From contig JAAWKM010000003.1 of NCBI GenBank assembly GCA_022797375.1, forward strand, positions 1 through 53,154: DNA of 53,154 bases. The letters are read 5' to 3'. A model generated the notes under the pieces. That model was not told the DNA's origin, ran no database searches, and worked only from the letters and a program-made list of their open reading frames with translations. Below, one piece after another: positions 1-8,119 of the stretch (the stretch's first letter is position 1; every line of letters starts with the position of its first letter). This DNA is from Lachnospiraceae bacterium. GTDB lineage: Bacteria > Bacillota > Clostridia > Lachnospirales > Lachnospiraceae. The position numbers were made by a program, and so were the translations under genes.

Positions 1-149
1 GCTACGCTGTTCATAGTAACAAGCAGCGCTTTCAGCGCTGAAAATGCACACATTTTGCAAAAAATCATGCAAAATGGCGCCATAAAACTCGTATTTTTGA
101 CAAAAAACGTGTCAAAAATCCTCGGATTTAATTGACTGTGAATAGTAAC
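1..149. repeat. Fragment of GTTACTATTCA-type palindromic repeat
   Basis: The right end (about 135-149) reads CTGTGAATAGTAAC, the same terminus as the palindromic element at 35509-35598. Bases 11-55 (a TAGTAAC followed by the AGCGCTTTCAGCGCT hairpin and GCACACATTTTGC) resemble the repeat at 43800-43850. The middle has further short hairpins (TTTTGACA/TGTCAAAA around 95-118). No coding potential is seen. The element may extend left of the window. Confidence 0.6.
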
Positions 150-178
150 TTGATATTACAACAATAATTATATATAAT
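150..178 (+). promoter_or_regulatory. Promoter of the toxin-antitoxin operon
   Basis: TTGATA (150-155), a 17-base spacer and TATAAT (173-178) form a near-consensus sigma-A promoter 45 bases before the antitoxin start. The -35 begins directly at the border of the upstream repeat. Confidence 0.8.
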
Positions 179-206
179 ACACTTAGCTAATCTAGCCAAG
201 TGTATT
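176..206. promoter_or_regulatory. Operator dyad of the toxin-antitoxin operon
   Basis: AATACACTT (176-184) and AAGTGTATT (198-206) are perfect inverted arms. The dyad continues inward as GCTA/TAGC around base 191. It overlaps the -10 box and the expected transcription start, the usual place for autorepression by an antitoxin or toxin-antitoxin complex. Binding by the downstream antitoxin is inferred. Confidence 0.75.
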
Positions 207-222
207 AACAGGAGGTGCAGAT

Positions 223-465
223 ATGACGCAAGTAAATATGTTTGAAGCTAAAACAGATTTGTCAAAGTTAATAAAAATGCTTGAAACAAAGCAGGAAGAT
301 GTTATTTATCTGGTAAGAAATGGAACGGCTGTTGCACAGATTACACTGATTCCGAAAAACAAGGGAATAAAACGTATTGGTATAGCTGAGGGAAAATTCA
401 AAGTTCCAGAAATGTTTGATGAATGGGATAAAGAAATTGAAGAAATGTTTGGAGGAGAGATATGA
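223..465 (+). CDS. Phd/YefM-type antitoxin
   Basis: An 80-residue protein with the N-terminal pattern of Phd/YefM antitoxins: a short strand (TQVNMFEAKTDLSKLI), helices, then a strand with NGTAVAQITLIP. In this family the N-terminal half binds DNA as a dimer and the acidic C-terminus wraps the toxin; here the tail (EMFDEWDKEIEEMFGGEI) is rich in acidic and aromatic residues as expected. The start has AGGAGGTG at 210-217. The stop overlaps the toxin start as ATGA (462-465), so the two are translationally coupled. It probably represses its own promoter through the dyad at 176-206. Confidence 0.88.
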   Translation: MTQVNMFEAKTDLSKLIKMLETKQEDVIYLVRNGTAVAQITLIPKNKGIKRIGIAEGKFKVPEMFDEWDKEIEEMFGGEI

Positions 466-866
466 GAATTTTGCTTGATACACATATTCTTCTTTGGGCA
501 CTTTCAAATGATACTAAATTACCGAAAAAAGCAAGGGAACTGATTGAAGATCAAGAAAATGAGATTTATTACAGTATTGTTTCTTTATGGGAAGTGGAAC
601 TAAAGCACTTGGCACATCCTGATATAATGCCTGTTTCTGCAGAAGAAATTTCTGGATATTGTGAGCAATCTGGATATAAGCAGATAACAATAAAAGAAAA
701 CCACGTTTTCTCTATGAAAGGATTAAGACGTGAGAAAAACACCCCACCACATAAAGATCCATTTGACCGAATTCTTATATGCCAGGCAGATGTAGAAAAG
801 ATGGTTTTTATCACACATGATTCTCTTATTCCTGGCTATAACAAGTCCTGTATTCTTTTTTTATGA
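462..866 (+). CDS. PIN-domain toxin, VapC family
   Basis: A 134-residue PIN-domain protein. The acidic metal-binding residues of the family can be placed: the Asp in ILLDTHILLW near residue 6, the Glu in SLWEVELK near 44, the Asp in PFDRILICQA near 102 and the Asp in FITHDSLI near 119. VapC toxins are Mg-dependent ribonucleases that often cleave tRNA or rRNA. The 4-bp overlap with a Phd/YefM antitoxin is a standard arrangement. Length is normal and all acidic positions are kept, so it is probably active. The RNA target cannot be read from sequence. Confidence 0.9.
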   Translation: MRILLDTHILLWALSNDTKLPKKARELIEDQENEIYYSIVSLWEVELKHLAHPDIMPVSAEEISGYCEQSGYKQITIKENHVFSMKGLRREKNTPPHKDPFDRILICQADVEKMVFITHDSLIPGYNKSCILFL

Positions 867-927
867 TTTATTTGTTGGAGATATTTCAAAATTAAAATTT
901 CTTAGGCAATCTCCCCTATTTTAAACT

Positions 928-962
928 TATCTCTATCATTTAATAGTGAAATGATGGAGATA
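928..962 (+). terminator. Hairpin downstream of vapC-like gene
   Basis: TATCTCTATCAT (928-939) pairs with ATGATGGAGATA (951-962), 12 base pairs with one G-U. It lacks a clean T-run, so it is a weak terminator or an mRNA 3'-end hairpin. Confidence 0.4.
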
Positions 963-1164
963 AAAATTATTATTACATCAAATTTTTCAACTTTTAGTGT
1001 CAAAACTTATAGGTTATGAAACGGATGATGAATATAAAAGTGGGCAATTCACAGCTTCGAAGTTGTAGTTGGAGGGGCAACTACTTTTCGGATGTCTATA
1101 GGTAATGTAAAGAGAATGCGTTGTCTGGCAAGTATGTCGTGGATTGGTGCTTTTGGATAGAATA

Positions 1165-1199
1165 ATCATAGAGCAGTATATTTAATATTGCTCTATGAT
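1165..1199. repeat. Short palindrome in gene-free region
   Basis: ATCATAGAGCA (1165-1175) and TGCTCTATGAT (1189-1199) are perfect inverted arms around an AT loop. It lies between vapC and the 23-bp inverted repeat, in DNA with no convincing coding frame. A terminator or a remnant of a mobile element are both possible. Confidence 0.45.
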
Positions 1200-1277
1200 G
1201 TTGATTATATGACTTTAGTCTGTTGACTGCGAAGCGAGTTTCTCAACAGAGAAATGAGCCGCAGGAAACACTAAACC

Positions 1278-1517
1278 ACGATAGTGTAACTTTACTTGGG
1301 GAATTTTTGTAAAAAATGGCAAATGACACACTCTTTTATGATATAATATAAAAGAAGATGTTTTCCTTGTTACAATTGTCAGACCAGCTAATTTCTTTGA
1401 CTTAAAGCGTATTAATTGAAAATAAGTAAATTAAAGAAACCCAAATATAACATCATGCTTAAAAAATAATACAATATATATAAGTTATCATATACCCAAG
1501 TAAAGTTACACTATCGT
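1278..1517. repeat. Gene-free 240-bp segment with 23-bp terminal inverted repeats
   Basis: ACGATAGTGTAACTTTACTT followed by GGG (1278-1300) is repeated exactly in reverse complement at 1495-1517. The 194 bases between hold no open frame of note, though a TATAATATAAAA tract lies near 1338-1350. The shape is that of a MITE or of a relic of a larger element. I could not see a flanking target duplication. Confidence 0.5.
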
Positions 1518-1526
1518 AATAATTAC

Positions 1527-1568
1527 ACATCCGCTTCATAAAATTTCCAGTTATCTTGTGTTTGCTTA
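1527..1568. repeat. Remnant of ACGTCCGTTTCATAAAA-type repeat
   Basis: CATCCGCTTCATAAAATTTC followed by CAGTTATCTTGTGTTTG matches the left arm of the elements at 41994 and 52892 with a few differences. Only this arm is present. Confidence 0.55.
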
Positions 1569-1613
1569 AAAAAGGACACAGGAAATAGGTATAACCTTTC
1601 CTGTGTCCTTTTT
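1569..1613 (-). terminator. Terminator after the secreted-protein cluster
   Basis: AAAAAGGACACAGGAAA (1569-1585) and TTTCCTGTGTCCTTTTT (1597-1613) form a 17-bp hairpin with A/T tails on both sides. On the minus strand it lies just beyond the stop of the gene ending at 1670. Confidence 0.85.
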
Positions 1614-1669
1614 ATCATGCACTTAATAATTTATATCCCAAAATACTATGATGTTTGAGTCAAAAACCG

Positions 1670-3172
1670 TCATTTCTTAGGAATATCAGCCCTTCCAAAC
1701 AGCCTGTAAACGCCAACCCACTTCTTCTGGCTCTGGTTACCAGCTTTACGTATATAAATATAACTGCCATCTTCAACATTAGTTAAATTTACTATTTTAG
1801 TTGAAACATTTCCTGCTGCTAATACTTTTGCTCCTGTTTGTAGTTTTGTAACATCTGTTACTTCTTCTGCAGAAGCAATAATCTGGTAATCATCACTGCC
1901 TATATTAGTAAATCTTATTGTCCCTTTCCATTTTCCATCTGTCCCTTTTGATGAATCTCCATATTGCACTGACACTACTTTTCTACCATCATCAACTATT
2001 ATAGCATTTACAATGCCAGCACCACCACTTACAGCTTCACCCACAACGCTTGATGTTGCTATAATAGCAGCTCCGCCAAGTTCATCATCTGTAAGAGGTG
2101 CTGTAATTTCTAAGTTTATACGCGTCCATTTAGAAGCACATCTTGCTTTTTTAGGCGAAGAACTATTCTCTTTTGCCTTAGTACGGATTTCTAATATACC
2201 CGCTGCACCTGATGTTGCAGGATTACTTTCTGTACCAAGTATTGTATCAATCCTGACACCCTTTGTGACACTTGAAGCATTTGTTAATACTACTGTTTCC
2301 TTTCCAGTCACCTGGCCGTTTTCCATAACATCAAACTCTTTAAAACTATATACGTTATTCTGGTCTTTAATAAGCACACGGTACTCAGCCGCTTTTGGAA
2401 GTGTTAAAGTACCTGCTGTATACTGTACAGAAACAGCAGGCCCGTTTGCCTGTTTAGCAATATTAAGTTTTGCTATCTTGCCTGGCAATGTCCCAGAAAC
2501 ATATACTTCAAGCTTATTATCAAGGTTATTTGCATCATATACATTAGAATAATAAGTATCAGGCTTTAACTCTGTTTCATTTTTTGCACAAGTCCTTATA
2601 TATAATGATGCTCCCTGGTACTGGTATTCCTCAAAAATATCCTTTTTTACACCATTATCCATTTCTTGTGGTTCTGACCATTTTCCGCCTGGTATCCTGT
2701 ATTCAAAAGACTTTACTGCTATAGCATCTCTCCTGCTGATGCCAGCTTTATAATCCAGCTCGTGTTTTTCAGCATTATAAGTCAAAATATTAACCTTATC
2801 CGCTGCTGGAATTTTAATAATAAATGGTTTATCCATATCACCTGTCATAACTGCAATAAAATTCTCTTTTGTAGCATTCAGTTTAGATAAATCAATTTTA
2901 ACCTCACCCGTCCCATTAGTATCATGTACATCCCATGCCGTTACCTTAAAAATTGTTTTGCCAGTTTTTCTGTTATAGCCCTTTTTAGCAATACCAAATA
3001 ACACTTCTTTATCACTTGCTTTTGGCGTTACAATAACCTGTTGTTCCTCTGTATCAACCCTTACAGCATTTATACCAATATCCGCTGAGGCATTAGCAGA
3101 GCCTGCGCCAGACCATGCCACTATTGCGGTTGCAATAACAGCTATTCCCTGTAATAATCCTTTTATCCTCAT
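1670..3172 (-). CDS. Secreted surface protein, paralogue 1 of 3
   Basis: A 500-residue exported protein. The N-terminus is a signal peptide (MRIKGLLQ, hydrophobic core, then ANASA as likely cleavage site near residue 30). It shares a family layout with the proteins at 3230-4603 and 5874-7184: a GIAKKGY block near 60, a YQYQGASLYIR block near 185-195, LNIAKQANGPAV near 237-248, CASKWTRI near 345 and a final IYIRKAG...KKWVGVYR block. It has no LPXTG, SLH or choline-binding motif, so anchoring is unknown. It is the longest and most diverged of the three. Start chosen at GGGGGTAATGTTATG. It is 57 bases downstream of paralogue 2 and may be cotranscribed. The family is unrecognised; an S-layer-like or adhesin role is only a guess. 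Confidence 0.75.
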   Translation of the reverse strand: MRIKGLLQGIAVIATAIVAWSGAGSANASADIGINAVRVDTEEQQVIVTPKASDKEVLFGIAKKGYNRKTGKTIFKVTAWDVHDTNGTGEVKIDLSKLNATKENFIAVMTGDMDKPFIIKIPAADKVNILTYNAEKHELDYKAGISRRDAIAVKSFEYRIPGGKWSEPQEMDNGVKKDIFEEYQYQGASLYIRTCAKNETELKPDTYYSNVYDANNLDNKLEVYVSGTLPGKIAKLNIAKQANGPAVSVQYTAGTLTLPKAAEYRVLIKDQNNVYSFKEFDVMENGQVTGKETVVLTNASSVTKGVRIDTILGTESNPATSGAAGILEIRTKAKENSSSPKKARCASKWTRINLEITAPLTDDELGGAAIIATSSVVGEAVSGGAGIVNAIIVDDGRKVVSVQYGDSSKGTDGKWKGTIRFTNIGSDDYQIIASAEEVTDVTKLQTGAKVLAAGNVSTKIVNLTNVEDGSYIYIRKAGNQSQKKWVGVYRLFGRADIPKK

Positions 3173-3229
3173 AACATTACCCCCTTTTAATTAACACTCG
3201 CCAGAAACACTACCAAATAATACAGATTA

Positions 3230-4603
3230 TTACTTAGAAGCTGTGACACTAGGAATAGTAATTTTAGTTCCAACCTCTTTCCATGCTCCTGCCCATCTTT
3301 TAACCTTTTTATCACCAGCCAGACGGATATATATATTCTTTCCATTTACATCGTCCTGTTTAATACTTACTGTCTTTCCTTTGGCTATAGACTTTACGCC
3401 TGAAGTATTAGTTTCAGGAATGCTGCTTCCTATAAAATATTCATAAATATCTTCACTCTTATTTGTAAGGAATAAATGTGTGACAGCTGTCTTTTTGCTA
3501 TTAAGCTTATATCCCGCTTCAATAACAGCCCCTGCTGTTGTTGAAATATTAACTGTTTTTTCTACTGTTGCTGCATTGATATTCTCTGTTTTGGAACTGT
3601 CAAGCAGAAGTTCTTTAGGTTTCTCTATTTTAACACGCGTCCATTTTGAAGCACATTTGCCCCTGCCTGTAGTTACAGCACATCTGCGCACTTCTATTAT
3701 TCCAGATAATGCCTCTGGTACAGAACCGTCTTTGCCCAAAAGCTCTTCAACACTTTTAATCTCCTTTGAACCAATTGCCGCATGTGAAACAATACCTGAC
3801 TCTTTTATAACACGGAACTCTAAATTTTTATTTATTGTCACTGTAGCCTTTTTATAATCAGCTGGAACAGCTGGACCATTAGCCTGTTTAGCAATATTAA
3901 GCTTTATCTCCTTGCCTGGAAGGCTTCCTATATTATATACACTTACATTAATTGCTGCTGCTCCTTTAACAGTATTTATATCTACTGTACCGTCCTTCAA
4001 ATCTTCATAAGCACTGCCACTTATATCTTTTAGCTTATTAACTCCTGGCACTCTGACATACAAAGTAGCACCCTGGTACTGGTATCCAGAGAAATCCAGC
4101 TCTGATATATTATAACGTTCTCCCCATGAATCAGTCAGCCTTCTATATTCAATTTCCTGTATATCTGTACCATCTGCTTTAAACTGGTTAATCTTAGCTG
4201 TATGTGCATAAAATGTCACAACATTCCTCTTAGCTGTCTTAGCCAGTTTTAAATAAAGTGGCTGTTCCATATCATTTGTCATAACTGCAATGTAATTGTC
4301 CTTTATGACGTTAAGCTTTGATAAGTCTATTTTTATACTATCTTTATTAGCACTACGTTCCTTATCACTCTCATCATATACATCCCATGTTGCCACCTTA
4401 GCTTTTTTATTACTATCCACTTTAGCTACACCAGCCATAAGTTCTGGACCATCAAACCTTACATCTAAACTGTTGCTATCAACATCAAATGTAATATCCT
4501 GGATACTTACTGCTGCTGACACACCAGCGGAACCAGCACAATACCAAGCTATAGAAGCAAAAGCCGTCAGGACAGTTCCTTGCAATACCCTTTTAATCTT
4601 CAT
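3230..4603 (-). CDS. Secreted surface protein, paralogue 2 of 3
   Basis: A 457-residue exported protein with signal peptide (MKIKRVLQGT, cleavage near AGVSA). The family blocks are in the same order as in its neighbours: MAGVAKVD, VATWDVYDE, FSGYQYQGATLYVR, GSLPGKEIKLNIAKQANGP, CASKWTRVKIE and IYIRLAGDKKVKRWAGAW. Its first residues are nearly identical to those of paralogue 3, so a recent duplication is likely. It follows the leucine-rich lipoprotein gene by 89 bases and precedes paralogue 1 by 57. Ribosome site is GGGGG. Function is unknown; placement at the surface follows from the signal peptide only. Confidence 0.75.
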   Translation of the reverse strand: MKIKRVLQGTVLTAFASIAWYCAGSAGVSAAVSIQDITFDVDSNSLDVRFDGPELMAGVAKVDSNKKAKVATWDVYDESDKERSANKDSIKIDLSKLNVIKDNYIAVMTNDMEQPLYLKLAKTAKRNVVTFYAHTAKINQFKADGTDIQEIEYRRLTDSWGERYNISELDFSGYQYQGATLYVRVPGVNKLKDISGSAYEDLKDGTVDINTVKGAAAINVSVYNIGSLPGKEIKLNIAKQANGPAVPADYKKATVTINKNLEFRVIKESGIVSHAAIGSKEIKSVEELLGKDGSVPEALSGIIEVRRCAVTTGRGKCASKWTRVKIEKPKELLLDSSKTENINAATVEKTVNISTTAGAVIEAGYKLNSKKTAVTHLFLTNKSEDIYEYFIGSSIPETNTSGVKSIAKGKTVSIKQDDVNGKNIYIRLAGDKKVKRWAGAWKEVGTKITIPSVTASK

Positions 4604-4692
4604 AATAATACCCCCTTTATAATAACTCTGGTAAAACTCTTATAATATATTTTCGGCATTTTACCATAAAATGTGAATAGACAGGCACAATA

Positions 4693-5628
4693 TTAATAAA
4701 CATTTATTTCAATTCCATATTCATAAAACTGTTCTTTATACACATCCTCCTTCGATGAAGGCACTGTAATACTTTCTAAATCAGCCATTCCATCAAGCAT
4801 ATCAAACTTAATTCCTGTTATGCCATCCGGAAGTTTTAACGTCTTAATTGCAGAATCATAAAATGCTTTATCACCAATAACAACCAGGCTGTCTGGAAGT
4901 TCTATACTCTCCATAGAACTGCATCCCCAGAATGCTTCTTCATTAATGGTAGTTATAGAATCTGGAAGTTTAATCTCAGAAAGAGATGTACAGTTAGTAA
5001 ACATCCCTTGTCCAATAAAGGATAATCCTTCTTCCAGTTTACACTCCTTAAGCCCGTCACAATCTGAAAATATTTCAGCACCCATACTTTCCACAGTTTT
5101 AGATATAAAAATATATTCTAATGAATAACAATTACTAAATGCATTGTCAGAAATGCTAGCCAGCGCACCAGAACCCTTCACTTCTTTTAATTCAGAACAG
5201 CCACCAAAAGCATCCTTACCAATCTTTTTTACAGAATTTCCTAAATCAACCGTTTTTAATGTATCACATGAATAAAATGCACTATCTTCAATCTCTGTAA
5301 TATTAGCACCTGCTGTAAAATTTACGAGAGATAAATCAGATTCAAAAGCACTGCTTGCAATTTTTACAACAGGATAATCCTTATTCTCATAATTAATTTT
5401 ATCTGGTATTTTTATATCCTCTATATCCATGTCACAGCGTCCTGCAACAGTTGCATTCTCATTATCTATCTGGTAATTTACTCCTTCACCTTCAAGGAAA
5501 CCACTATCCATATTATACGTTACTTCTAAAGAATTTGTAACTTCTTTAACATTTCCTTCCTTAGTGCAGCCAGCCAGGCTGGTTATGGATAATATTAATA
5601 AACCTATATAATAATATTTTCTTTTCAT
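4693..5628 (-). CDS. BspA-like leucine-rich-repeat lipoprotein
   Basis: A 311-residue lipoprotein. The signal ends in a lipobox LAGC with Cys21 as the lipidated residue. After a short linker there are six to seven tandem repeats of the BspA/LRR_5 type, recognisable by units such as FTNCTSLSEIKLPDSITTI and FWGCSSMESIELPDSLVVI, each about 23 residues. Such proteins are exposed on the cell surface and often bind host or bacterial proteins. It sits between two members of the secreted paralogue family, same strand, with a terminator separating it from the upstream member (5733-5764). Ribosome site AGGAAAG is moderate. The ligand is unknown. Confidence 0.85.
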   Translation of the reverse strand: MKRKYYYIGLLILSITSLAGCTKEGNVKEVTNSLEVTYNMDSGFLEGEGVNYQIDNENATVAGRCDMDIEDIKIPDKINYENKDYPVVKIASSAFESDLSLVNFTAGANITEIEDSAFYSCDTLKTVDLGNSVKKIGKDAFGGCSELKEVKGSGALASISDNAFSNCYSLEYIFISKTVESMGAEIFSDCDGLKECKLEEGLSFIGQGMFTNCTSLSEIKLPDSITTINEEAFWGCSSMESIELPDSLVVIGDKAFYDSAIKTLKLPDGITGIKFDMLDGMADLESITVPSSKEDVYKEQFYEYGIEINVY

Positions 5629-5732
5629 CTAATCTTTCCTCATTTCTATGTTATCTTATTTGCCAATACCATTGTACACAAAACAGATGGCTATAACACA
5701 TCTTTTGTAAAAAACTAAACCATTATATACAT

Positions 5733-5764
5733 GAAGAGAGGACCGTTTTAACAATCCTCTCTTC
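5733..5764 (-). terminator. Terminator of the gene at 5874-7184
   Basis: GAAGAGAGGA (5733-5742) and TCCTCTCTTC (5755-5764) are perfect arms. On the minus strand it lies 110 bases beyond the stop of paralogue 3 and before the lipoprotein start, so paralogue 3 is probably a separate transcript. Confidence 0.75.
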
Positions 5765-5873
5765 TTGTTTAAATATAAAACAACCAATAATCTGGCTAAA
5801 ATATTTAATAAATATATTTGTAATCCCTGCTATATTATAAAACAGACATTATAATAAAATTACAAATAACTAA

Positions 5874-7184
5874 TTATTTGATTTCTGGAAGTGCAACAAG
5901 TTCTGCCCACTGTCCAACCCATCTTTTAGCTTTCTTATCACCAGCTACACGGATATAAATCTTTGTATTGCCAGTTGTAACAATATTAGCTACAACATCT
6001 CTAGTTCCCTTTGCCTTTAATGTCTTAATATCTTTTGCAGCTGTATCAGCAGTTGGTGCTGCACTCCCTACAAAATACTGGTAAGCAAGTGCTGATGAGT
6101 TTGTAAGCTTAACACCATTCTTAGTTTCAACATTTTTAACTTTCTTAGTAGTATATTCTACCTTTATTGCAGTAGCACCACCAGTTGTAACTGTAGCAAG
6201 AGCTTCACCAGTTGTTGCAGCAGTATTAGTAGTAATAACACCAGCAACTTCTGTAAATGTCTTAGGTTTCTCTATAAGAACACGTGTCCACTTTGAAGCT
6301 ACTTTACATTTCTTAACATTAGTATCTACCTTAGCTGCTGTACGTACTTCTAATACGCCTTCTGCATCATTAGCTGCTAAAACTGTAGCAACGTCTAATG
6401 TAGAACCATTTGCTTCTACTGCTGCTCCTGATACAATAGAAGAACCAACAACACGGTATTCTGTACCTTTTTTAACTTTTGCTGTACCCTTTGTATAATC
6501 TAAAGTAACAGCTGGACCATTAGCCTGTTTAGCAATGTTAAGTTTTGTCTCTTTACTTGGAAGGCTTCCTACAGGTGATACATTATACTCTGTATCTTCA
6601 AATTTTACTGAAGGTGTTCCAACTGTAGCAGTTGAACTAGAAGGAACTCTTACATATAATGTAGCACCCTGGTACTGGTATTTTGCTAAATCTATAGCAG
6701 ATAAAGCTGTGGCAGCTGACCAGTTACTAGTTGCTGTCCTGTACTGTACCTCTGCAGCTGTTCCATCAGTAGTACCAACTTTAGTCTTAACCTCTGTTAT
6801 TTTTCCTGTTGCTGCATTAAATGCTATTGTATTTTTCTTTGATGCAGCAGCAATTCCAATAAATGTTACTTTCTCATCATTATCTTTAATAGCAATATAG
6901 TTATCTACTGTAGTATTTAATTTAGATAAATCAACAGTAGCACTTGTTCCATCATACACATCCCAAGAAGCTACTTTTGCTACACCAGATTTACTTACTT
7001 TTGCTACACCAACCATAACTTCTTTGCCAGTACCTGTAACATTTAATACATAGTTACCATTAGCATCTGCTGTAATTCCTGTAGCAGTTGCTGATGCTGA
7101 TGCATCTGCAGAGCCAGCGCCCATCCATGCTGCGGCTGCAAGGGCTGTTAAAGCAGTCCCCTGTAATACTCTCTTAATCTTCAT
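5874..7184 (-). CDS. Secreted surface protein, paralogue 3 of 3, probably abundant
   Basis: A 436-residue exported protein, signal peptide MKIKRVLQGTALTALAAAAW then cleavage near ADASA. It carries all family blocks (MVGVAKVS, VASWDVYD, KYQYQGATLYVRV, ETKLNIAKQANGPAV, VASKWTRVLIE, IYIRVAGDKKAKRWVGQW). Composition between blocks is simplified to Ala, Thr, Val and Lys, unlike its two neighbours, and codons are more uniform. It has the strongest ribosome site of the trio (AAGGAGG), a structured 5' leader with a perfect hairpin at 7246-7262, and its own terminator. Together these suggest a highly expressed structural surface protein, perhaps S-layer-like. No known anchoring domain is visible; that role is inference. 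Confidence 0.75.
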   Translation of the reverse strand: MKIKRVLQGTALTALAAAAWMGAGSADASASATATGITADANGNYVLNVTGTGKEVMVGVAKVSKSGVAKVASWDVYDGTSATVDLSKLNTTVDNYIAIKDNDEKVTFIGIAAASKKNTIAFNAATGKITEVKTKVGTTDGTAAEVQYRTATSNWSAATALSAIDLAKYQYQGATLYVRVPSSSTATVGTPSVKFEDTEYNVSPVGSLPSKETKLNIAKQANGPAVTLDYTKGTAKVKKGTEYRVVGSSIVSGAAVEANGSTLDVATVLAANDAEGVLEVRTAAKVDTNVKKCKVASKWTRVLIEKPKTFTEVAGVITTNTAATTGEALATVTTGGATAIKVEYTTKKVKNVETKNGVKLTNSSALAYQYFVGSAAPTADTAAKDIKTLKAKGTRDVVANIVTTGNTKIYIRVAGDKKAKRWVGQWAELVALPEIK

Positions 7185-7245
7185 AATGAATACCTCCTTG
7201 TAATTACCTTACATGTTATACGTCCTTGTGTTAATCCATCCATCA

Positions 7246-7262
7246 GCCAGAATCCCTCTGGC
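7246..7262 (-). promoter_or_regulatory. 5'-leader hairpin of paralogue 3
   Basis: GCCAGA (7246-7251) pairs with TCTGGC (7257-7262) around a 5-base loop, about 60 bases before the start codon on the minus strand. Such 5' hairpins often stabilise abundant messages. A possible promoter lies upstream (TTGGAT near 7316-7321, AT-rich -10 near 7289-7304) but its spacing is ambiguous. Confidence 0.45.
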
Positions 7263-8056
7263 CTGGATAAAATACTTCTATATATGTATTATATAATAGA
7301 AATAATATCCTCTATCCAAAGAGTTATACAAAAAGTATTTTAACAGAATAAAAATATGCCTTTACCATACAAAACAAATAACATGCATGATAAGTGCCAG
7401 ATACAACAATGCCAGATAAGCCTGCTAAACACTATAAACTAATACATTCAAAATACAAACAAAAAACATAAAACTGCCTCACACCTTTTCCCTCAAAAAT
7501 AAAGCAGAATATGCTATTATACATTTTGTACCAGTATGCATCATTTAATGTCTATAAACCATATTGCAGGTGTTGCCCTTCCACCTGCAATAAGTATATT
7601 TATACACCTTATAGTGTATATACATGCAACAGATTATACAGAAGCAGTATAAAAAGGTATATGCTTAAGATGCCAATGCCCCTTGGTATCTCCTGCCACT
7701 AAAATCTTTTACCCAAAAATATTAGTTGCAATTACTAGCCTTACATATATTACTGACTAACATGATACAACAATCTGTTAAATATATACTTATCACAAAT
7801 CCAGCAATACATACACTACAATCCTAAAAGGTGGTACGGCACCCTATACAACTGTATGCAAATATTCCTTTTTGTATGTATATGTTTTACAAATTATACT
7901 ATACCTGTTATCCTGTACACTGTTGCCTGTTTCACATAATTGTCCTGGACCATACTAATATACCATACAATAACAGTACTATTATGCCAGGCTGAATCTG
8001 CATTTGAGAATTCATATATACTATATATAACTCTTGTAAAGTATTTCGTCTATTTT
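7263..8056. other. Long gene-free region
   Basis: About 790 bases without a convincing gene on either strand. It contains the probable upstream promoter area of paralogue 3 and an isolated hairpin TTGCAGGTG/CACCTGCAA (7564-7590). The plus strand is G-poor. A 63-codon frame at 7511-7702 lacks a ribosome site and normal codon use. A small RNA is possible but not shown. Confidence 0.5.
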
Positions 8057-8058
8057 AA

Positions 8059-8079
8059 AAAAAAGTTTAGCACTTTTTT
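8059..8079 (-). terminator. Probable terminator of the ten-gene operon
   Basis: AAAAAAGT (8059-8066) and ACTTTTTT (8072-8079) form a short stem; on the minus strand it ends in a long T-run. It lies about 40 bases beyond the last stop codon of the operon. The stem is A/T-only apart from one pair, so strength is uncertain. Confidence 0.5.
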
Positions 8080-8119
8080 AAATTTTTTTATTTAATATTT
8101 TTCTTCTGCATTTAAAACT

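Noticed and set aside
1031..1170. Remnant coding region after vapC
   Set aside because: I looked for a frame in the GGCAACTAC-rich part; no frame is long or typical enough to call a pseudogene.
7511..7702. 63-codon open frame in the gene-free region
   Set aside because: No ribosome site, Cys/Tyr-rich odd composition, no neighbour link. Most likely chance in AT-rich DNA.
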